Part shown: piece after piece, positions 27,422 to 37,475 of the stretch
Numbering within the stretch: position 1 is the first letter of the stretch
How the letters are laid out: each line of letters starts with the position of its first letter
NCBI RefSeq assembly: GCF_018595675.2
Contig: NZ_CP092333.1
Coordinates: forward strand, 2,318,001-2,382,000
Origin: Flavihumibacter fluvii
GTDB lineage: Bacteria; Bacteroidota; Bacteroidia; Chitinophagales; Chitinophagaceae
Length of the DNA stretch: 64,000 nt
Direction: 5' to 3'
Notes under the pieces: generated by a model
What the model was told of the DNA's origin: nothing
The model's input: only the letters and a program-made list of their open reading frames with translations
The model's database searches: none
Translations under genes and position numbers: made by a program

Positions 27422-29599
27422 CTATTCTTTCACCTTTGGCAACGCAAATGCCACATAACTATCATTCCATGTCCTGTCATCCCATTTAGTGCCACCACAG
27501 GCAATCACCACATATTGTTTGCCATTGGCCATATACACGGAAGGCGTTGCCAATCCTGGTGCCGGAAGGTCTGTTTCCAATAATAATTTTCCGGTCCGTT
27601 TGTTGTATGCCCTGAATTTTGCATCGGCAGTAGCGGCGATGAACAATACGCCGCCAGCAGTAACAACAGGACCTCCATAGTTTTCACGTCCGGTTACAGG
27701 TATCCCTTTCTTTTTCAATTCTTCATATTCACTAAAAGGCACCTTCCAAACATATTCACCGGTATTCAGGTCTATGGCATTGATCGTACCCCAGGGTGGC
27801 GAAATGGCCGGATACCCATCCTTCGTTAAAAACTTATTATACCCGGTGAATCCATACAAGGATGGCGGCGGACCATCTTCCCTGGTAACCGGACCCGTAT
27901 ATTTCTTCTTTTGATCAACAGTGATATTCAATATAAAACTGGCAATGGCATCCTTTTCTGCTTTGGAGAGGTTATTAAATCCGGGCATCATCCTTCTTCC
28001 GGTGGTCAGCAGTTCCGTAAACTGGTTCTTGCTGTATTTCTTCTCGACACCAAGGATGGCCGGATAATCCCCGCCGCCCAAACGCTCCGGACCGTGACAA
28101 CCCATACAATATTGCGAATACAGGGAAACACCGGCTTCAAGATTGGTCCGGTTTGTTTGATCAGCAGGTTTGTTTTCAACCATATTCAGTACCCAGGCCA
28201 TTTCGTTGGCATTCACATACAGGATATTCGTTTCAGGGTCTACCGATGGACCGCCCCACTCCCCGCCACCATCAAAGCCAGGCAAAATAACCGTACCCTC
28301 TATAGAAGGCGGCGTGAACATGGCACCTGAACGATAGGTCCGGAATTGCGTTTGTAATGCTTTAAAAGTCGAATCATTGGTCGTGATATTGTTCAGGTCA
28401 TTGACTGTCATCGTCTGCCTGGCAAATGGCTTCGGTAAAACAGGGAAAGGTTGCGTTGGCCACAATTTCTCCTTCACCAAAGAGGTATTTGTCAATACCG
28501 GCCGCTCTTCAATAGGGAATAAGGGCTTCCCGTTCTCACGGTCAAACAGAAAAATAAATCCGGTTTTAGTGGTTTGTGCAACAGCATCGATCTTTTTTCC
28601 ATTACGGGTCACCGTTACCAATGCTGGTGGCGTAGGGATGTCCATATCCCACACATCATGATGCACCGTCTGGAAATGCCAGATCAATTTTCCTGTGGCA
28701 GCATCCAAAGCCAGCAGGCAGTTTCCATACAATCCTTTACCCAACCGCTGCCCGCCATAAAAATCATGAGTCGGATTACCGGTTGGTGCATACAGTATCC
28801 CCCTCTGCTCATCAAGGCTGAATCCACCCCAACTGTTGGTTGAACCCAGGTATCTATAGGCTGATGTGTCTTCCCAGGTCTCATAACCAGCTTCGCCCGG
28901 ATAGGGTATGGTATGGAAGGACCATTGCTGCTTTCCCGTCTTCACATCAAAGGCCCGGATATCTCCTGGTGTTTCATCACCAACCAGTCCGCTTAATATA
29001 AACAGGTTCCGATAGATCATTACAGGCGAGGTTGGCGCTACAAAGACTTTGGAACTGTCCCGCCCCAGTCCGTCGTGGAGGTCAATTCCACCATCCTTTC
29101 CAAAAGATGGGATGAGCTTTCCCGTTAGTGCATTGATGGCAAAGGCCACGCGGCCTGCGGTATATATGATCCGCTTATCTTCACCTTCTTCCCAATAGGC
29201 CACACCCCTGTTCATATTCACACTGTTCCGGTGCCAGGCTTTATTATTGATGGAATCAGCTGGATCGAAATTCCACAGCCGTTTACCACTTGCCGCATCC
29301 AGGGCAAACAGGTTTAATTTGGGCGATACCCCATACAGCACATTATTCACGATGATCGGGTTGCATTGCATCGGACCAAACCTGGTGGTATCACCGCCTT
29401 CAGAACGGTACACCCAGGCGACTTCCAAATCCTGCACATTGGCAGTATCGATTTGGGCAAGGGTAGAATACCGGATATTCTCTTTTGTCCCGCCAGTGAT
29501 GTTCCAATTGTTATATTCCTTTCTTGGTGAACAGGAACTATTCACAATCAATAGCAGCATGTAACAAGCTATTATTCCCTTATTGATTATTCTTACCAT
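27422..29599 (-). CDS. PQQ-dependent quinoprotein dehydrogenase with fused cytochrome c domain
   Basis: 725 residues from ATG 29597-29599; a 13-residue longer start at 29638 is possible but weakens the signal. The signal ends near NSSC, possibly lipidated. The chain is an eight-bladed beta-propeller of the membrane glucose dehydrogenase type (repeats such as ALDAASGKRLWNF, ALDAATGKLIWHFQ). A haem-binding CMGCH lies near residue 497, inserted before the last blades. It should oxidise an alcohol or sugar in the periplasm and pass electrons to its haem. It is convergent with the FISUMP gene. Confidence 0.92.
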   Translation of the reverse strand: MVRIINKGIIACYMLLLIVNSSCSPRKEYNNWNITGGTKENIRYSTLAQIDTANVQDLEVAWVYRSEGGDTTRFGPMQCNPIIVNNVLYGVSPKLNLFALDAASGKRLWNFDPADSINNKAWHRNSVNMNRGVAYWEEGEDKRIIYTAGRVAFAINALTGKLIPSFGKDGGIDLHDGLGRDSSKVFVAPTSPVMIYRNLFILSGLVGDETPGDIRAFDVKTGKQQWSFHTIPYPGEAGYETWEDTSAYRYLGSTNSWGGFSLDEQRGILYAPTGNPTHDFYGGQRLGKGLYGNCLLALDAATGKLIWHFQTVHHDVWDMDIPTPPALVTVTRNGKKIDAVAQTTKTGFIFLFDRENGKPLFPIEERPVLTNTSLVKEKLWPTQPFPVLPKPFARQTMTVNDLNNITTNDSTFKALQTQFRTYRSGAMFTPPSIEGTVILPGFDGGGEWGGPSVDPETNILYVNANEMAWVLNMVENKPADQTNRTNLEAGVSLYSQYCMGCHGPERLGGGDYPAILGVEKKYSKNQFTELLTTGRRMMPGFNNLSKAEKDAIASFILNITVDQKKKYTGPVTREDGPPPSLYGFTGYNKFLTKDGYPAISPPWGTINAIDLNTGEYVWKVPFSEYEELKKKGIPVTGRENYGGPVVTAGGVLFIAATADAKFRAYNKRTGKLLLETDLPAPGLATPSVYMANGKQYVVIACGGTKWDDRTWNDSYVAFALPKVKE

Positions 29600-29666
29600 A
29601 GAATACAATGTTATGTAAATGGCAGTAAGCTTACACAAAAACAGTAAATTAATTCAATACCTTTAA

Positions 29667-30230
29667 ATGAGACATCCTCAACCAAAAACTATTTCTTTGA
29701 TGCCTGCAAGAATAGAACTCCAAAAAGGTGATATCACAAAAATCAAAGTGGACTGTATTGTGAATGCGGCAAATACGTCACTTTTAGGTGGTGGCGGAGT
29801 TGATGGCGCCATTCACAGAGCCGGTGGGCCTGCTATACTGGAAGATTGCCGGAAGATCATTGCCAGGCAAGGCGGCTGCGAAACAGGGGAGGCAGTTATT
29901 ACAACTGCCGGAAAAATGCCTGCCAAATTTTTAATTCACACGGTTGGCCCTGTCTGGAATGGTGGCAACCACGGCGAACATGAAAAGCTTAAACGCTGCT
30001 ACCAGAATTCATTACAATTAGCCGTTGATAACCATTGCCGGACAATTGCCTTTCCGAATATAAGTACCGGCATATATGGATTCCCCAAGCAAGCAGCTGC
30101 AAAAATTGCCGTAAATACAGTTAAAGAATTCCTTGCTTCGACCGATAAAATAGAAAAAGTGTTATTTGTTTGCTTTGATGACGAAAACTATGCATTGATA
30201 AAACAACTGCTACAATCAAATCATGTATAA
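29667..30230 (+). CDS. Macro-domain ADP-ribose hydrolase
   Basis: 187 residues, nearly all one macro domain. The binding loops are visible: [33 protein letters not shown] and [11 protein letters not shown]. This is the MacroD/YmdB type, which deacetylates O-acetyl-ADP-ribose or removes ADP-ribose from acidic residues. An internal ATG at 29700 (MPARIEL) fits the usual family start better and is compatible with a weak -7 box (TACCTTTA) just before 29667. It precedes two NAD-salvage genes. Confidence 0.93.
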   Translation: MRHPQPKTISLMPARIELQKGDITKIKVDCIVNAANTSLLGGGGVDGAIHRAGGPAILEDCRKIIARQGGCETGEAVITTAGKMPAKFLIHTVGPVWNGGNHGEHEKLKRCYQNSLQLAVDNHCRTIAFPNISTGIYGFPKQAAAKIAVNTVKEFLASTDKIEKVLFVCFDDENYALIKQLLQSNHV

Positions 30231-30248
30231 AATGCCTATCTTATATAC

Positions 30249-31658
30249 ATGTTATCATTTGCAATAAGCGGCACTTATACCGACCTCTACGAAATAACCA
30301 TGGCGGAAACCTATTTCCTGGAAGGCAGGAAAGATGATACCGCGTGTTTCGATTATTTCTTTCGCAAAATCCCTTACAAGGGCGGCTATGTGGTTTTCGC
30401 CGGACTGCAGGATGTGCTGAACATATTGTCCGACTTACATTTTACCGACGAGGATATTGCTTTCCTGAAAGGACTAAAATTCAATACATCCTTTCTTGAA
30501 TACCTTAAACATTTCAGGTTCCGGGGTAATGTATATGCCTGCCAGGAAGGTGAAATTGTATTCCCTAATGCCCCGGTCCTTCGCGTGGAAGGAACCATTA
30601 TTGAAGCACAGATGGTGGAAACCCTTCTACTGAATATCCTGAACTTCGAATCACTGATTGCAACCAAGGCCTCCCGCATGAAACTGGTGGCTGGCAATAG
30701 CTTACTGAGTGATTTTGGACTGCGCAGGGCACAGGGCATGGGTGGAATACTGGCCACAAAAGCAGCCGTGATCGGTGGGTTTGATTCAACCAGCAATGTT
30801 TATGGTGCACGCCTGTATGATCTCCCTGCAGCAGGAACAATGGCTCATTCTTTTATTGAGAGTTATGACAATGAACTTGACGCCTTCCGGGCTTTCGCAA
30901 GATGCCGCCCGGATGATTGTATATTCCTGGCAGACACCTATGATACGCTGAAAAGCGGTGTACCCAATGCCATCATTGTTGCAAAGGAAATGGAGAAAGC
31001 CGGGCATCGCGCAAAAGGTATCCGACTGGACAGCGGCGACCTTGCCTATCTCTCCAAAGCTGCCCGGAAAATGTTTGACGAAGCGGGCCTGCCGTATATG
31101 AAAATTGCCGCATCCAACCAGTTGGATGAATTTGTAATTAAAAGCCTTCAGGACCAGGGCGCTGTCATTGACATTTTCGGGGTGGGCACCCGCCTTGTTA
31201 CAGGCCAGCCTGATGCAGCGTTGGATGGCGTTTATAAGCTTTCCATGGCGTCTGGAAAACCCCGCCTTAAACTATCTGAAACCTTTGAAAAAACGACCCT
31301 ACCCGGAATTAAACAGGTCAGCAGGATGATTGATGAAAATGGACTGTTCTTTGGCGCTGATGCAATTGCACTCAAGGGGGAGCAGAAAACAACCATCATG
31401 TACCATCCCTTTGAACCAGGCAAATCCCTTCCAATAGAAACTTTTGTACACCAGCCTTTGCTCCGGCAAGTCATGCAGCAGGGTAAGATAATTGCCACAC
31501 AACTATCCTTGAAAGAGATCGCCAATTATGCCAGGGAGCGATTGTCGCTTCTGCCCCAGGAATTTAAAAGATTCGAGAATCCGCATGTGTACAAGGTTGG
31601 CTTAAGTAAAAAATTACTTGAACTGCGTGATGACATCAGGACCCATTATAAAAAATAA
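30249..31658 (+). CDS. pncB: Nicotinate phosphoribosyltransferase
   Basis: 469 residues. The N-terminal substrate loop reads [13 protein letters not shown], then [17 protein letters not shown]. The catalytic-barrel motifs include [16 protein letters not shown], and [13 protein letters not shown], all typical of bacterial NAPRTase. It joins nicotinate with PRPP, using ATP, to make nicotinate mononucleotide in the Preiss-Handler route to NAD. It starts 18 bases after the macro gene and is followed 4 bases later by pncA, so the three form one transcript. Confidence 0.96.
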   Translation: MLSFAISGTYTDLYEITMAETYFLEGRKDDTACFDYFFRKIPYKGGYVVFAGLQDVLNILSDLHFTDEDIAFLKGLKFNTSFLEYLKHFRFRGNVYACQEGEIVFPNAPVLRVEGTIIEAQMVETLLLNILNFESLIATKASRMKLVAGNSLLSDFGLRRAQGMGGILATKAAVIGGFDSTSNVYGARLYDLPAAGTMAHSFIESYDNELDAFRAFARCRPDDCIFLADTYDTLKSGVPNAIIVAKEMEKAGHRAKGIRLDSGDLAYLSKAARKMFDEAGLPYMKIAASNQLDEFVIKSLQDQGAVIDIFGVGTRLVTGQPDAALDGVYKLSMASGKPRLKLSETFEKTTLPGIKQVSRMIDENGLFFGADAIALKGEQKTTIMYHPFEPGKSLPIETFVHQPLLRQVMQQGKIIATQLSLKEIANYARERLSLLPQEFKRFENPHVYKVGLSKKLLELRDDIRTHYKK

Positions 31659-31662
31659 GTCC

Positions 31663-32271
31663 ATGAATGCATTGTTGATCGTTGATGTGCAAAATGATTT
31701 CTTACCCGGTGGGGCCTTGGCAGTCCCGGCAGGTGACCAGGTCATCCCGGTGATCAATGCCTTGCAGGACTATTTTGAACTCGTTGTAGCCACCCAGGAC
31801 TGGCATCCGCCAAACCACAAAAGTTTTGCGTCCAACCATGCAGGAAAAAAACCTTTTGATCTGATCGATCTCAACGGGCTGCAGCAAACACTCTGGCCCG
31901 ATCACTGCATACAGGGCTCATGGGGTGCCAACTGGCCGGCAGCACTAAATATGAATCGTTCAGAAGCTGTTTTCAGGAAAGGTACCAACCCGGAAATTGA
32001 CAGTTACAGCGCCTTTTACGACAATGGCCAGCGCAAATCAACAGGTCTTGCCGATTACCTGCGCGGCAAAAAAGTTACCCGATTATACATCACGGGTTTA
32101 TGTGCTGATATCTGTGTGTTTTTTACGGCATTAGACAGCCTGCAGGAAGGGTTTGAATCCTTTATCATTGAAGATGCTACCTGCCCGCTGGATGCAAAAG
32201 ATGTAATAAAAACAAACCAGGCCTTTATTGAAAAAGGCGGGAAAATAGTTCGCAGTGAAGCGATCATTTAA
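31663..32271 (+). CDS. pncA: Nicotinamidase
   Basis: 202 residues. Catalytic Asp in LIVDVQNDFLPGG, metal ligands in TQDWHPPNHKSF, Lys in FRKGTN and nucleophile Cys in TGLCADICV are all in place. It hydrolyses nicotinamide to nicotinate, feeding PncB directly upstream. An upstream in-frame start inside pncB (31618) is unlikely; the ATG at 31663, four bases after pncB, starts at the conserved first strand. Confidence 0.95.
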   Translation: MNALLIVDVQNDFLPGGALAVPAGDQVIPVINALQDYFELVVATQDWHPPNHKSFASNHAGKKPFDLIDLNGLQQTLWPDHCIQGSWGANWPAALNMNRSEAVFRKGTNPEIDSYSAFYDNGQRKSTGLADYLRGKKVTRLYITGLCADICVFFTALDSLQEGFESFIIEDATCPLDAKDVIKTNQAFIEKGGKIVRSEAII

Positions 32272-32283
32272 ATCCCGTTCTCC

Positions 32284-32700
32284 TCACTGCCCGGCTTTTA
32301 AATAACTGTACCCTTCCTGCTGTTTGCCTGCAAGTTCAAGGATGGCGACAGGCACTATAGTGATGGCTGGCAATAACTGGTCTTTCTCTACATGCCGGGC
32401 ATGCATAGTATTCGCGCAGGCTACAAACTTTATGTCGAACACTTTTTGCAACTCGCTGATATCTGCGGCAACATTCGTTTTATCCTTCACCAATATAAAT
32501 AATCCTCCCATACTGCATACTACTTCCACCCTTGTATTTGGAGCTTCCTTAACTACATTGTTCAACTGCCGGATCATAAAACGGAAATCGGCCGTATCCG
32601 GTTTTGTGAAATCAATTACGATCTTCTGCATTACTTTTTGTGCCGCAGCATGGAAACAATAGAGCAGAAGAAGGGTGGATATAAATAATAGTTTTTTCAT
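32284..32700 (-). CDS. Secreted DsrE/DsrF-like protein
   Basis: 138 residues from ATG 32698-32700, which yields a clean signal peptide ending at AAAQK; a longer reading from 32808 adds a non-signal leader. The body has the DsrE fold pattern, with VVCSMGGLFILV and the conserved Cys in KFVACANTM. Cytoplasmic DsrE proteins relay sulfur; exported versions of this kind are common in Bacteroidota and their role is not established. It is convergent with pncA. Confidence 0.82.
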   Translation of the reverse strand: MKKLLFISTLLLLYCFHAAAQKVMQKIVIDFTKPDTADFRFMIRQLNNVVKEAPNTRVEVVCSMGGLFILVKDKTNVAADISELQKVFDIKFVACANTMHARHVEKDQLLPAITIVPVAILELAGKQQEGYSYLKAGQ

Positions 32701-32819
32701 GCGTGATCTGTTTTTTTGAATCATTCTCTTAAGGTACTGATTTAACTTACCATATAATATCACAGGTTCACTTCTCCCATTTGGTGGCCGTTTGTTTTTA
32801 CAATTCACTATATTGGTAT

Positions 32820-35800
32820 ATGGACAAGTATCTCCATTTATTTTTCAGAGCGTGGTCCCCATTATTAGTTATACTATTATGGACAGGTTGCAGGAATAAT
32901 CCTGATCAACCCAAAACCAATAATACGGGTTTAGGCGTGGAAGAGGCCCTTGCTTCATTTGAACTCGAACCGGGATTCAAGATCGAAGTACTGGCTGCTG
33001 AACCTTTGATCGCCGACCCGGTTGATATGGAGATCGATGAATTTGGCCGGCTCTATGTTGTTGAAATGCATGGCTATCCCCTGGATAAAACCGGCTCTGG
33101 TATCATCAAATTACTATCCGATGCTAACGGTGATGGCCAGATGGATAAGAGTACCATTTTTGCTGATGGACTCACTTTGCCCAACAGCATCATGCGCTGG
33201 AAAAAAGGGGTGATAATAACAGACGCACCTAACGTCCTGTATTTCGAGGACACCAATAATGATGGTAAAGCCGATATAAAAGATACCCTGCTTACAGGCT
33301 TTGCCTTATCGAATCCACAGCATAACTTAAATAGCCCGGTACTTGCTATCGATAACTGGATCTACCTGGGCCATGAGGGCGCCGTCGCCACACAGACCTA
33401 CCAAAAGGAATTCGGCGACGAAGGCACCGAAATCTATTATCCCGGCCAGCCCAATGGTCCCCGCCTGGAAAAAAATGCCAGTGGCCGTTCCGTGCGTTTT
33501 CGTCCAGATCAGCACCTGCTTGAAACCACCTCCGGAAAAACTCAATTCGGCCAAACATTCGACCAGTGGGGGCATCATCTCCTGGTGAGCAATGCCGATC
33601 ATATAATACAGGAAGTCATCGCTGCGACTTACCTGAAACGAAACCCTAAGCTGGTTGTTCCCGATGCAACCGAGTCACTCTCTGATCACGGGACAGCTGC
33701 TGAAGTATTTCCGATCACTAAACATCCGGAATACCAGCTATTGACAGATATAGGGGTGATTACTTCCGCATGTGGAATTACAGCTTACCTGGGCAGCGCT
33801 TTCCCCGCACCTTTCGACAATGCCTCATTTGTTGCAGAACCGGTGAGCAACCTGGTGCATGTTGATAAACTAACAGGTAAGGGCGCCAGCTTTATTGCTA
33901 GCCGTATTCATCCGAATAAAGAATTCCTGGCTTCCACAGATGCCTGGTTCCGCCCGGTAAATATGTATATCGGTCCCGATGGTGCACTCTACATTGTTGA
34001 TTATTACCGCCAGATCATTGAGCATCCTGAATGGATGGGCGAAGAGGTGGTGAAGTCCGGCAAATTGTACAATGGTCAAGACATGGGCCGCATATACCGG
34101 ATAACTCCAGCGAATGCAAAACGGGCGGAATGGACCAAAGGCCTGAACCTTGGGAATGCCAATAGCGAACAACTTGTCGCGCGATTAGCGGATCCAAATA
34201 TCTGGTGGCGTTTAAATGCACAGCGCTTACTGGTCGACAGGAAAGATCCGGCTGCCTTACCGGCATTGGAACAAATGGCGAAAAATCCTGTCACCACATT
34301 GGGCCGGCTACATGCCCTTTGGACTTTAGAAGGCCTTGGGTCCTTAAAGCCCGAACTGATTGAAATTGCATTAAATGATAACGAACCTGGTCTCAGGGAA
34401 AATGCCATCAAACTGGCTGAACTTCATTTGGCTGCGGCACCGGCCTTATCGACATCCCTTTTATCCCTGCAGGACGACCCGGATGCTAAAGTTAAGTTTC
34501 AACTGCTATGTACTTTAGGATCTGTCAATAGTCCTGAAGCAGAACAGGTTAGTCATAAATTACTGTTTAAAGATATCAATGATAAATGGGTGCAGGTTGC
34601 GGCTTTGTCTGGTTCATCAGCTAAAACCGGATCATTGCTAACTGTTGTACTGGATAGTTTCCATAAAGAAATTCCGGCCTATGCTTCATTGGTAAAGCGG
34701 ATCAGTATAATGCTGGGCGGAAGCATACAACCGCTTATCGTTCACCAGTTCATTCAAAAGGCCATTAACGCAAAGGAGGCAGGATGGGCTGCACCTTTAT
34801 TGGCTGGATTGGCACAAGGTCTTACAACCCAGCAATCACAATCTGCTTTTAGAGGCGACCAGGACCTGTTAATTAAAACATTTTTCGGGCATGGTTCACC
34901 GGAGATCCGCAATGCCTGCCTGGACCTGCTAAAAGCAACAGGCTTACGCAATGATCCATTGAAAAAGGATGCAATGAAGAAAGCCCTGGCAATTGCCTCT
35001 GATGAAGACCAACCTGAAGAAAAAAGAGTAGAAAGTATCAGATTCCTGGCACTGGAAAACCCTGCCCCTTATGCTGGTCAGCTGAAAAAAATGATCACAC
35101 CACATGAACGATCACCCATCCAGGTGGCGGCAGTACGCACATTAAATGCCATACCGGATACTTCTGTATGTCATTACCTATTGCAACAATGGAACAACCT
35201 TACGCCAGGGATACAGGATGTTGCAATAAATACTTTTTTAGAGGATGATAGCAGGATAGCCATATTATTAAAGGCTATTGAAGCAGGCACTATTCAACCT
35301 GCCAGTGTTGGCTGGCAAAGAAGTGTACAACTGATGGCACAATCAAACCTATTACTACGTGAAAAGGCCAGGCTGCTGCTCACGAAAACCGAAGCAGAAG
35401 CCGGCAGGGTTAATAAAACCTACCAACAATCCCTGGCAATGACAGGGGATATTGCCCAAGGGAAAACCGTATTCCAACAAAACTGTGCTACCTGCCACCA
35501 GATCAGGGGCAAAATGGGAATTAGTTTCGGGCCCGATTTAGGTACCGTTCATAATTGGTCGGCGGAAGCAATAATGGCAAATATCCTGGCACCTGGTCTT
35601 TCAATATCAAGTGGCTATGATCTTTGGTCGGTAGAACAAAATAATGGGGAATCTTTCCAGGGTATTATATCCAGCGAAACACCAACAGCCATTAAAATAA
35701 AAAACACCCTGGCAGAAGAAAGAACCATCAACCGGACCGATATCAAGATCCTGAAAGCATTGAATATGTCGGCAATGACATCCGGGCTCGAAAAACAGGT

Positions 35801-35852
35801 TAACCAACAGCAGATGGCTGATTTACTAGCATTCCTGAAGCAAAACAGATAA
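32820..35852 (+). CDS. Large lipoprotein: sorbosone-dehydrogenase-type propeller, HEAT repeats and cytochrome c domain
   Basis: 1010 residues. Lipobox LWTGC near residue 24. Residues about 40-440 form a propeller like membrane-bound dehydrogenases of Planctomycetes and Bacteroidota (FELEPGFKIEVLAAEPLIADPV, split here as FELEPGFKIEVLAAEP). Residues about 450-830 hold HEAT-like helical repeats. The C-terminal domain carries CATCHQ near residue 889 and the GPDLG motif. It likely oxidises a sugar or other carbohydrate-derived alcohol in the periplasm. The next gene starts directly after its stop (TAAATG). Confidence 0.9.
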   Translation: MDKYLHLFFRAWSPLLVILLWTGCRNNPDQPKTNNTGLGVEEALASFELEPGFKIEVLAAEPLIADPVDMEIDEFGRLYVVEMHGYPLDKTGSGIIKLLSDANGDGQMDKSTIFADGLTLPNSIMRWKKGVIITDAPNVLYFEDTNNDGKADIKDTLLTGFALSNPQHNLNSPVLAIDNWIYLGHEGAVATQTYQKEFGDEGTEIYYPGQPNGPRLEKNASGRSVRFRPDQHLLETTSGKTQFGQTFDQWGHHLLVSNADHIIQEVIAATYLKRNPKLVVPDATESLSDHGTAAEVFPITKHPEYQLLTDIGVITSACGITAYLGSAFPAPFDNASFVAEPVSNLVHVDKLTGKGASFIASRIHPNKEFLASTDAWFRPVNMYIGPDGALYIVDYYRQIIEHPEWMGEEVVKSGKLYNGQDMGRIYRITPANAKRAEWTKGLNLGNANSEQLVARLADPNIWWRLNAQRLLVDRKDPAALPALEQMAKNPVTTLGRLHALWTLEGLGSLKPELIEIALNDNEPGLRENAIKLAELHLAAAPALSTSLLSLQDDPDAKVKFQLLCTLGSVNSPEAEQVSHKLLFKDINDKWVQVAALSGSSAKTGSLLTVVLDSFHKEIPAYASLVKRISIMLGGSIQPLIVHQFIQKAINAKEAGWAAPLLAGLAQGLTTQQSQSAFRGDQDLLIKTFFGHGSPEIRNACLDLLKATGLRNDPLKKDAMKKALAIASDEDQPEEKRVESIRFLALENPAPYAGQLKKMITPHERSPIQVAAVRTLNAIPDTSVCHYLLQQWNNLTPGIQDVAINTFLEDDSRIAILLKAIEAGTIQPASVGWQRSVQLMAQSNLLLREKARLLLTKTEAEAGRVNKTYQQSLAMTGDIAQGKTVFQQNCATCHQIRGKMGISFGPDLGTVHNWSAEAIMANILAPGLSISSGYDLWSVEQNNGESFQGIISSETPTAIKIKNTLAEERTINRTDIKILKALNMSAMTSGLEKQVNQQQMADLLAFLKQNR

Positions 35853-36698
35853 ATGATTAAATTGACTACAATGAAAACACCATATAAAAATTTAACTGTC
35901 TTACTGGTATTTGCAAGTCTCCTGTTACTGAAGCAGCAAAGCCTTGCACAACTGGATGCTACACCATTCAAGTGGCCCGACGGTAAAAAAATGGCCATCA
36001 GTTTAAGCTTTGATGATGCCCGGGAGAGCCAGGTCCTGGTGGGTACAGCCCTGCTGGATGCCTATGGCATTAAAGCTACTTTTTTTGTTGTTCCTTCTGC
36101 TGTGGAAAAACAATTGGCAGGCTGGAAAAAAGCTGTAACCAATGGACACGAAATCGGCAACCATTCACTCACCCATCCTTGTGCCGGTAATTTCGCCTGG
36201 TCCCGCGATAATGCGCTGGAAAATTATACGCTGAAACAAATGCGCACCAATTTAACAACTTGTAACCAACAACTTGAAACGTTATTACAGGTTAAGACCG
36301 ATGTATTTGCCTATCCATGCGGACAGAAATATGTTGGCACCGGAACCCATACAAAAAGCTATGTTCCGCTCGTTGCAAAAATGTTTATCCTCGGCCGCGG
36401 GTGGAAGGATGAAGCCCCCAATGACCCGCGCTTCTGCAACTTTGCCCAATTGACCGGAACGGAAATGGATGGAAAGGATTTTGAAGATATCCTGCCGATG
36501 ATCAAAAATGCCCGCGAAAAAGGGCTATGGCTAGTGCTGGCCGGACATGAGATGGGCGAGCCAGGCGAGCAAACCACCCGGCTTTCTATGTTAAAACAAC
36601 TGCTTGAGTATGCAAAGGACCCGGCCAATGGCATCTGGATTGCCCCGATGGGAACTGTGGCGAAATATATAAAAAATGGAGAAAAATATCCACTGTAA
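35853..36698 (+). CDS. Secreted polysaccharide deacetylase (NodB homology)
   Basis: 281 residues with a signal peptide ending near SLAQL; the internal Met at 35871 is also a possible start. NodB motifs are visible: MAISLSFDDARES with the catalytic Asp pair, and GHEIGNHSLTHP with the metal-binding histidines. The later motif VFAYPCGQ fits a carbohydrate esterase 4 fold. It would remove acetyl groups from N-acetylated polysaccharide. The start immediately follows the 1010-residue dehydrogenase gene. Confidence 0.9.
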   Translation: MIKLTTMKTPYKNLTVLLVFASLLLLKQQSLAQLDATPFKWPDGKKMAISLSFDDARESQVLVGTALLDAYGIKATFFVVPSAVEKQLAGWKKAVTNGHEIGNHSLTHPCAGNFAWSRDNALENYTLKQMRTNLTTCNQQLETLLQVKTDVFAYPCGQKYVGTGTHTKSYVPLVAKMFILGRGWKDEAPNDPRFCNFAQLTGTEMDGKDFEDILPMIKNAREKGLWLVLAGHEMGEPGEQTTRLSMLKQLLEYAKDPANGIWIAPMGTVAKYIKNGEKYPL

Positions 36699-36713
36699 CA
36701 AGGATCGCTGAAC

Positions 36714-37424
36714 ATGAAATTAATTTACCCCTTAACAACACTACTTCTTTCCCTCGCCGCTTGTGAAACTATCAACAAAAATGAGACAAAAATAAATGAT
36801 GAGACAAAAATAAACTCTGCAATCGACACCATCATTGTTTCTAAAAAACAAACCTTTCATGTACAGGGAAAGGTAATCGGTGATGACCAGGTACAACTCT
36901 CTGCAACTGATGGTGATCAACCTGCTTTAGAGGATACTATCTCCGGACCCGGACTTCTGCCCCTTGAATTCCCGGACTTTAATGCAGACGGTTTTTTAGA
37001 TATCCTGCTGAAATACGCGGACAAAAGCAGTACAGCCTATTTATATTTGTTTGACCCGCGCAGCAATACATTCAAATCCATAGACGGTTTTGTTAATTAT
37101 CCCAATGCTGTTCGATTACACACAAATCCAGCATATTATTATGCCTATTATAGCGAAGGATGCAGTGACCTTAACTGGATCAGCGACCTTTTCAAAATTG
37201 ATAGTTTCAAGACCATTCAGATCGGGCATATTTATGGAAAAGGTTGCGAGTATAATGTGCTGGAGAACCCACAGTTGATAGGAATTTACAAAACCACAGG
37301 CGACAACGGGCAATCAGAAATACTTGTCGAAAAACTCCCTTACCTGAAATTCATTCCAACAAATAACGAAAAGCGGGATTTCCTGGAAAAATACTGGAAC
37401 AACAATTACTACAAATTTGAATAA
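36714..37424 (+). CDS. Lipoprotein with FG-GAP-like region, unknown
   Basis: 236 residues; lipobox LAAC. After it comes a short low-complexity stretch made of a six-residue tandem duplication (NETKIN/DETKIN). The central part FPDFNADGFLDILL is an FG-GAP/calcium-binding-like repeat unit, followed by a region resembling XAC2610-type proteins. Probably a periplasmic or surface protein; function unknown. Follows the deacetylase gene by 15 bases. Confidence 0.75.
   Translation: MKLIYPLTTLLLSLAACETINKNETKINDETKINSAIDTIIVSKKQTFHVQGKVIGDDQVQLSATDGDQPALEDTISGPGLLPLEFPDFNADGFLDILLKYADKSSTAYLYLFDPRSNTFKSIDGFVNYPNAVRLHTNPAYYYAYYSEGCSDLNWISDLFKIDSFKTIQIGHIYGKGCEYNVLENPQLIGIYKTTGDNGQSEILVEKLPYLKFIPTNNEKRDFLEKYWNNNYYKFE
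36781..36814 (+). repeat. Tandem duplication, 18-base period, within lipoprotein gene
   Basis: The unit ATGAGACAAAAATAAA occurs at 36781-36796 and again at 36799-36814, encoding a repeated ETKIN just after the lipobox. The copies are identical, so the duplication looks recent. Confidence 0.85.
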
Positions 37425-37475
37425 ACCTGCTTCTAAAAATAGACTTACCTTAGGACTGAAGCCCAGACCCCAGTC

